This document shows, one piece after another, positions 60,742 to 64,000 of a stretch of DNA of 64,000 nt. The stretch's first letter is position 1. Each line of letters starts with the position of its first letter. Below the pieces are notes generated by a model that saw only the letters and a program-made list of their open reading frames with translations, was not told where the DNA came from and did no database searches. The stretch covers positions 1,488,001 through 1,552,000 of the forward strand of contig NZ_JBPXRR010000001.1 in NCBI RefSeq assembly GCF_051842935.1, read 5' to 3'. Source of the DNA: Pseudalkalibacillus sp051842935 (GTDB taxonomy: Bacteria > Bacillota > Bacilli > Bacillales > Fictibacillaceae). A program made the position numbers and the translations under genes.

Positions 60742-60928
60742 CTAACGGACATTGAGGACCTTATTTCTATAACTTATTCATTTTCACTAAACTTAACGGA
60801 CATATGATACCTTATTTGGTCCAAAATCATCAAAAACAATATACTTTTTAAAGAATAGCGTCTCTGATGTCCGCTTGCACACCGAAATTAGCGTTTTTGT
60901 CACAAATAACGGATCTGATGTCCGTTAA
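60742..60928. repeat. Two direct and two inverted repeats with 51-bp spacing
   Basis: AACGGACAT words start at 60744 and 60795 (51 bp apart). Their inverse CTGATGTCCG starts at 60864 and 60915 (again 51 bp apart). Each belongs to a unit of about 23-26 bp (60742-60766, 60792-60817, 60853-60875, 60904-60928). Unit 2 can pair with unit 4 and unit 1 with unit 3. The rest of the roughly 1-kb fer-inhA gap (60439-61444) is A/T-rich with no convincing gene. Confidence 0.85.
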
Positions 60929-61164
60929 TCCCTATCTCCCACCTTCAACAATCCTGTCCTTTTGTTGAATAACAATAAGTGTGTATCTAAGTACACTTTT
61001 AGCATTATCCATATAATATTTCAAAATTTGATTACCTTCCGCATTCTAACAAAAACAAATGCAGGTCAATTTGCAAACATACAGGGGATTCTGTAAGGTT
61101 ACAAATTCGTATGCATATGTTCAAACAATTTAACGTTCTATTTGAGCAATAATCCTTATTTATC

Positions 61165-61206
61165 AACAAAAATAGTGCCTCAAATTGCTATGCAATTCGG
61201 GGCACA
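61165..61206 (-). terminator. Terminator of the InhA-type protease gene
   Basis: Stem GTGCC-AATTG / CAATT-GGCAC around a 5-nt loop with mismatches, followed on the minus strand by TATTTTTG. It lies about 240 bp after the stop codon of the gene. Confidence 0.6.
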
Positions 61207-61444
61207 TTTTAGTCAACATATTTATTGTTTGTGATAGATAACCGAACCGGTTAATAAGAAGCGTTCTTTTTTTATATGGATCTTTTCTTTAGGATTGTTG
61301 AAATCGGATCATTTTTGTTAGGAAACAACTTGTGCAAGTTGAGTACCTTAAGCGGAAATGAACTCAAGAGCAACAATATTTGCGGAAATAACCTTCAGTA
61401 TTATCGTTTCAGGTAGAATGATCTTCATAGGGATGAATAGCTAC

Positions 61445-63829
61445 TTACTTCTCTTTGAAAATACCAATCAAGGCTGTGGACTTATCTTTCGAGTGTGCGA
61501 AGACGACGAAGGTGAGACCATATTGCGGTATGTTGCGTCCAGCGTCTACGAGACCTGGATTCAGATACTCATCCTGATCTGAGAACAACCAATCTCCTCT
61601 TTGGTCTTGTGCTGTCAGCGTGATCCCCAACGATTCCTGATAATCCAAATATTCTCCGTTCGTCCTTGAAATGCCGAAGGCGGCATCATTCACTTGATAC
61701 TTCGTTGACGCGATTGTGCCGTCACTCCATTTCAACGTAGACTGATGAGCATCCACGACACCTAAAAAACCTTCCCCAGGATGTGTTCCTGTCCAGTTGT
61801 CTGTATAAGATAAGTCTACATACCAGACAACCAATCCGGGATCATATTCCATGAGTGATTCACCCCTGAGGATGTGCTTGAGACCTTGGTCTACTCCCTG
61901 GTGATTCCGCCATTCCAGCAAGTAATAATGCTTTGAGGAGAAAGTGCCGGTATCTTTACTGAACCCTTCCAATGCAAACTGAGCATCCCCTTCTGCGTCA
62001 TCCCAAAGAATCGTTTCTCCATCCATTTGGATATGGATATCATCTAAATACAATCCTTTTTCCGTGGCTGCGACATCCGTCCAGTAGTTCACCTTCAAGT
62101 CTATGATTTTACCCGCAAATGGGGATAAATCGAATACGCCGTCCACCCATCCATCCGAATGACCTGTTATGCCATGACCAGGATTTTGTTCATTGGGATC
62201 CTCTGATGTGGTCAGGTTCCCTTTGATTGAAATCCATTCTTCTGTTCCGGTTTCCTTGATCTGTATGGATGCATAATCCCAATTTTCTTCGATTTCATAC
62301 CAAGCCTTGAACGACAGGCTCGCTTTCTTTGCATTCTGCAGATTGACCGTCGTCAACATGGCGTGATCCAAGCTATTCCCTTTACCGCTGTAATACTCAT
62401 AGTTTCCACTGTATGGTTCATTGACTTGTGTCATCTTATCCGGAAGCTCTACCCGGATTGCATCGTTCCAGATTCCTTTGTCGTTTGCCTGATCCAATAC
62501 GGCGAGCTTTGCATGAAAAGACGGATCCGTTATATCAATCGACATTCCGGTCAGCCAATTGCCACCAACATACCCTTGTAAAAATTCCTTTGCCCATGCA
62601 CTGAATCCAGTGGGCTCCGTTCCCGGGATGATCCCAGCCCAGCTCCCGCTGCTCATGATCGACCAGTAGGCGACCGGTTCGCCTTCTCCTGAATATTGGG
62701 TGTCATACTCATCGGGGAGTCCTAGGTCATGCCCGTATTCATGCGCGAACACTCCCGTAGCGCCATCTTCAGGCTCAATCGTATAGTCGAATGCCCCCAT
62801 CACACCACCCCAATATGGTACTTTGGCGATTGTGCCGGGTATGAGGAACACGCCTCCTAGATTCCAACGGTGTGACCAGATGGCATCTTCACCTAGCGAG
62901 CCACCTCCAGCTTCCTCTCCCGCTCCGGAGTGGACAATCATCAAATGATCCACTAAGCCATCTGGTTCACGATAATTGCCGTCACCGTCCAGATCGTAAC
63001 GATCCTCCATATCGAAATCCCTTAAATTGATATTCGGATCTTGCGCTGCAAGCATCAACGCTTCTGCAACCAGTGTTCGAGGTTTAGAATCGTTACCATC
63101 TGGCTCGGGTCCATTCGATCCATAATAAGACGCTGGGTGTGCAGCCGTGTACCAACCAGCCACTTTTCCATCAACGGAGTAACTCCCCCCTGATTGTTGT
63201 TCATAATATTGTCTCATGGAGATCAGATTCTCACCTGAAGGTCCCACATACCCTTCTGCTCCAAAAATCATATCTTCGTAATGGGAAACGGGATATTCAT
63301 CGTAGTACATATCGGTTTCATCTGGAGAAAACGATCCTGTAGGCAGGTCAGGGAATTGAATGGCAATGACGAGCACCTTATCTGTTCTGACTGCTCCTTG
63401 CCATTGTTCTTCAAATACAGAAGGAAGTTGGAAGCTGGAGGATTTTTTTGGCGTTCCATTCGTTTTCAAGGGAAATGGCATCCCTTTCCGCATTCTCTCT
63501 TGAACATGTTTCAACCGATCGGCATGCTCTCCCCCTAGAACGCTTTTCCCGGAATGCTTATGCGCTTGTCCATTGGCCCGCTTTTCAAGATATGCCTTCA
63601 GTGCTTTCTCTTTACCTGAAGCACTTAATGTATTCGAAATCAATCCTCGCTCAATCAAAGCCTCAATCATGCGCTCATCGTTCACAATTCCGAGGTCGAT
63701 CGGTCCTGGCTGATCCAAATCCGGTTGTATCCAAGACGTAGCAGCAACAGTCGTCGATGAAAAGATGGTTCCGAACAACAATACAGCAGCAATTGCGAGT
63801 CCCCTTAAAGAACTGAGCCTCTTCCCCAT
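61445..63829 (-). CDS. inhA: Secreted immune inhibitor A-type metalloprotease (family M6)
   Basis: A 794-residue secreted zinc protease close in length to B. thuringiensis InhA (about 796). It has a signal peptide (about 1-30, cleavage near VAA-TS), a propeptide (to about 140), and the M6 catalytic domain. Catalytic residues are H363, E364 and H367 with D373 (HEYGHDLGLPDEYD). A calcium-binding DLDGDG lies at 279-284. C-terminal VEG/MAM-like beta domains follow. Such enzymes degrade antibacterial peptides and remodel secreted or spore-surface proteins. The ribosome site is AAGGAG. This gene is not part of the B. subtilis gene order and may be an acquired or relocated accessory gene. Confidence 0.94.
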   Translation of the reverse strand: MGKRLSSLRGLAIAAVLLFGTIFSSTTVAATSWIQPDLDQPGPIDLGIVNDERMIEALIERGLISNTLSASGKEKALKAYLEKRANGQAHKHSGKSVLGGEHADRLKHVQERMRKGMPFPLKTNGTPKKSSSFQLPSVFEEQWQGAVRTDKVLVIAIQFPDLPTGSFSPDETDMYYDEYPVSHYEDMIFGAEGYVGPSGENLISMRQYYEQQSGGSYSVDGKVAGWYTAAHPASYYGSNGPEPDGNDSKPRTLVAEALMLAAQDPNINLRDFDMEDRYDLDGDGNYREPDGLVDHLMIVHSGAGEEAGGGSLGEDAIWSHRWNLGGVFLIPGTIAKVPYWGGVMGAFDYTIEPEDGATGVFAHEYGHDLGLPDEYDTQYSGEGEPVAYWSIMSSGSWAGIIPGTEPTGFSAWAKEFLQGYVGGNWLTGMSIDITDPSFHAKLAVLDQANDKGIWNDAIRVELPDKMTQVNEPYSGNYEYYSGKGNSLDHAMLTTVNLQNAKKASLSFKAWYEIEENWDYASIQIKETGTEEWISIKGNLTTSEDPNEQNPGHGITGHSDGWVDGVFDLSPFAGKIIDLKVNYWTDVAATEKGLYLDDIHIQMDGETILWDDAEGDAQFALEGFSKDTGTFSSKHYYLLEWRNHQGVDQGLKHILRGESLMEYDPGLVVWYVDLSYTDNWTGTHPGEGFLGVVDAHQSTLKWSDGTIASTKYQVNDAAFGISRTNGEYLDYQESLGITLTAQDQRGDWLFSDQDEYLNPGLVDAGRNIPQYGLTFVVFAHSKDKSTALIGIFKEK

Positions 63830-64000
63830 TCCTTGAACATCTCCTTATGTGAATAGTCGTCGTCCGCGTCAAAGAGAGTAGAGATGTAATAGTGCATTAT
63901 ATGACCTGGGATGAAGAATGCCCATGTCCAGCACGGAATCAATCCGCCTATTTTTGGGTTAGGCGCCGTTGAAGCCGCTCATACGTTTTTCCATGTACGG
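63830..64000. other. Upstream region of inhA, no gene visible
   Basis: A TATAAT lies on the minus strand at 63901-63896, about 65 bp before the inhA ATG, without a convincing -35. No reading frame with a ribosome site is visible before the window ends. Confidence 0.4.

Noticed and set aside
61358..61582. 74-aa plus-strand reading frame
   Set aside because: It overlaps the 3' end of the inhA-type gene in antisense and lacks a ribosome site.
1..64000. Multi-gene defence system, prophage, integrase, transposase, toxin-antitoxin pair or secondary-metabolite cluster
   Set aside because: I looked for nuclease/helicase/reverse-transcriptase clusters, recombinases and biosynthetic sets on both strands. 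recS-ypbB and dinG are ordinary conserved repair genes. Nothing supports an undescribed multi-gene system here.

Overview
The window is about 64 kb of chromosome from an endospore-forming Bacillaceae (Bacillales) bacterium. Gene order follows the Bacillus subtilis block from aspB to fer almost gene for gene, read here mostly on the minus strand. Spore genes (spoIVA, spoVIF, sleB-ypeB, ypjB), bacillithiol genes (bshA, bshB1, ypdA), a qcrABC menaquinol:cytochrome c oxidoreductase and a TRAP protein (mtrB) all support this. Base composition looks to be in the mid-40s percent G+C by eye. I cannot name the genus. I saw no rRNA, tRNA, insertion sequence, prophage or CRISPR array.

Layout. 1-6 kb: aspB (3' end cut off by the window), ypmB, ypmA, a metal-ligand-less MBL-fold protein, and dinG. 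6-8.1 kb: panB-panC-panD. 8.2-13.9 kb: one operon ypjD-dapB-mgsA-bshB1-bshA-cca-birA. Its promoter overlaps back-to-back with that of the divergent ypjC. 15-19.6 kb: yugP, ypjB, ypjA and qcrA-qcrB-qcrC. 19.7-28.4 kb: ypiF, ypiB, ypiA, an unrecognised gene, and the chorismate genes aroA, hisC, aroB, aroF. 28.4-33.9 kb: cheR, ndk, hepT, menG, hepS, mtrB, folE, hbs. 34-45.7 kb: spoIVA, yphF, yphE, spoVIF, gpsA, plsY, der, yphA, ypzI (plus strand), ypfD, plsC, cmk, ypfB, motI. 45.8-53.5 kb: ypeB, sleB, prsW, ansA (plus strand), ypdA, gudB, mecB. 53.5-60.4 kb: ypbG, three genes not in the B. subtilis order, ypbF, a short ypbE-like gene, ypbD, recS, ypbB, fer (plus strand). 61.4-63.8 kb: a secreted M6 metalloprotease of the InhA family.

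How the genes work together. The aspartate/pantothenate genes (aspB, panBCD) feed CoA synthesis. bshB1 and bshA make bacillithiol and ypdA reduces its disulfide. cheR-aroF-aroB-hisC-aroA is one shikimate/aromatic operon, but tyrA, aroH and the trp genes found there in B. subtilis are absent. menG-hepS-hepT make the menaquinone that qcrABC oxidises. gpsA-plsY-plsC make phosphatidic acid. spoIVA, spoVIF, sleB and ypeB build and later degrade spore layers, and each has a plausible sporulation-sigma promoter or known sporulation control.

The region is mainly conserved housekeeping DNA, and I did not find a clear new multi-gene system. The less ordinary signals are: three intergenic repeat arrays of unrelated sequence that share a 51-52 bp period; two apparently dead hydrolase-fold proteins; TRAP retained without the trp operon; Fur-box-like sites flanking fer, one overlapping a promoter-like TTGACA aimed against fer; and a 72-residue orphan gene with a perfect palindrome inside its promoter.
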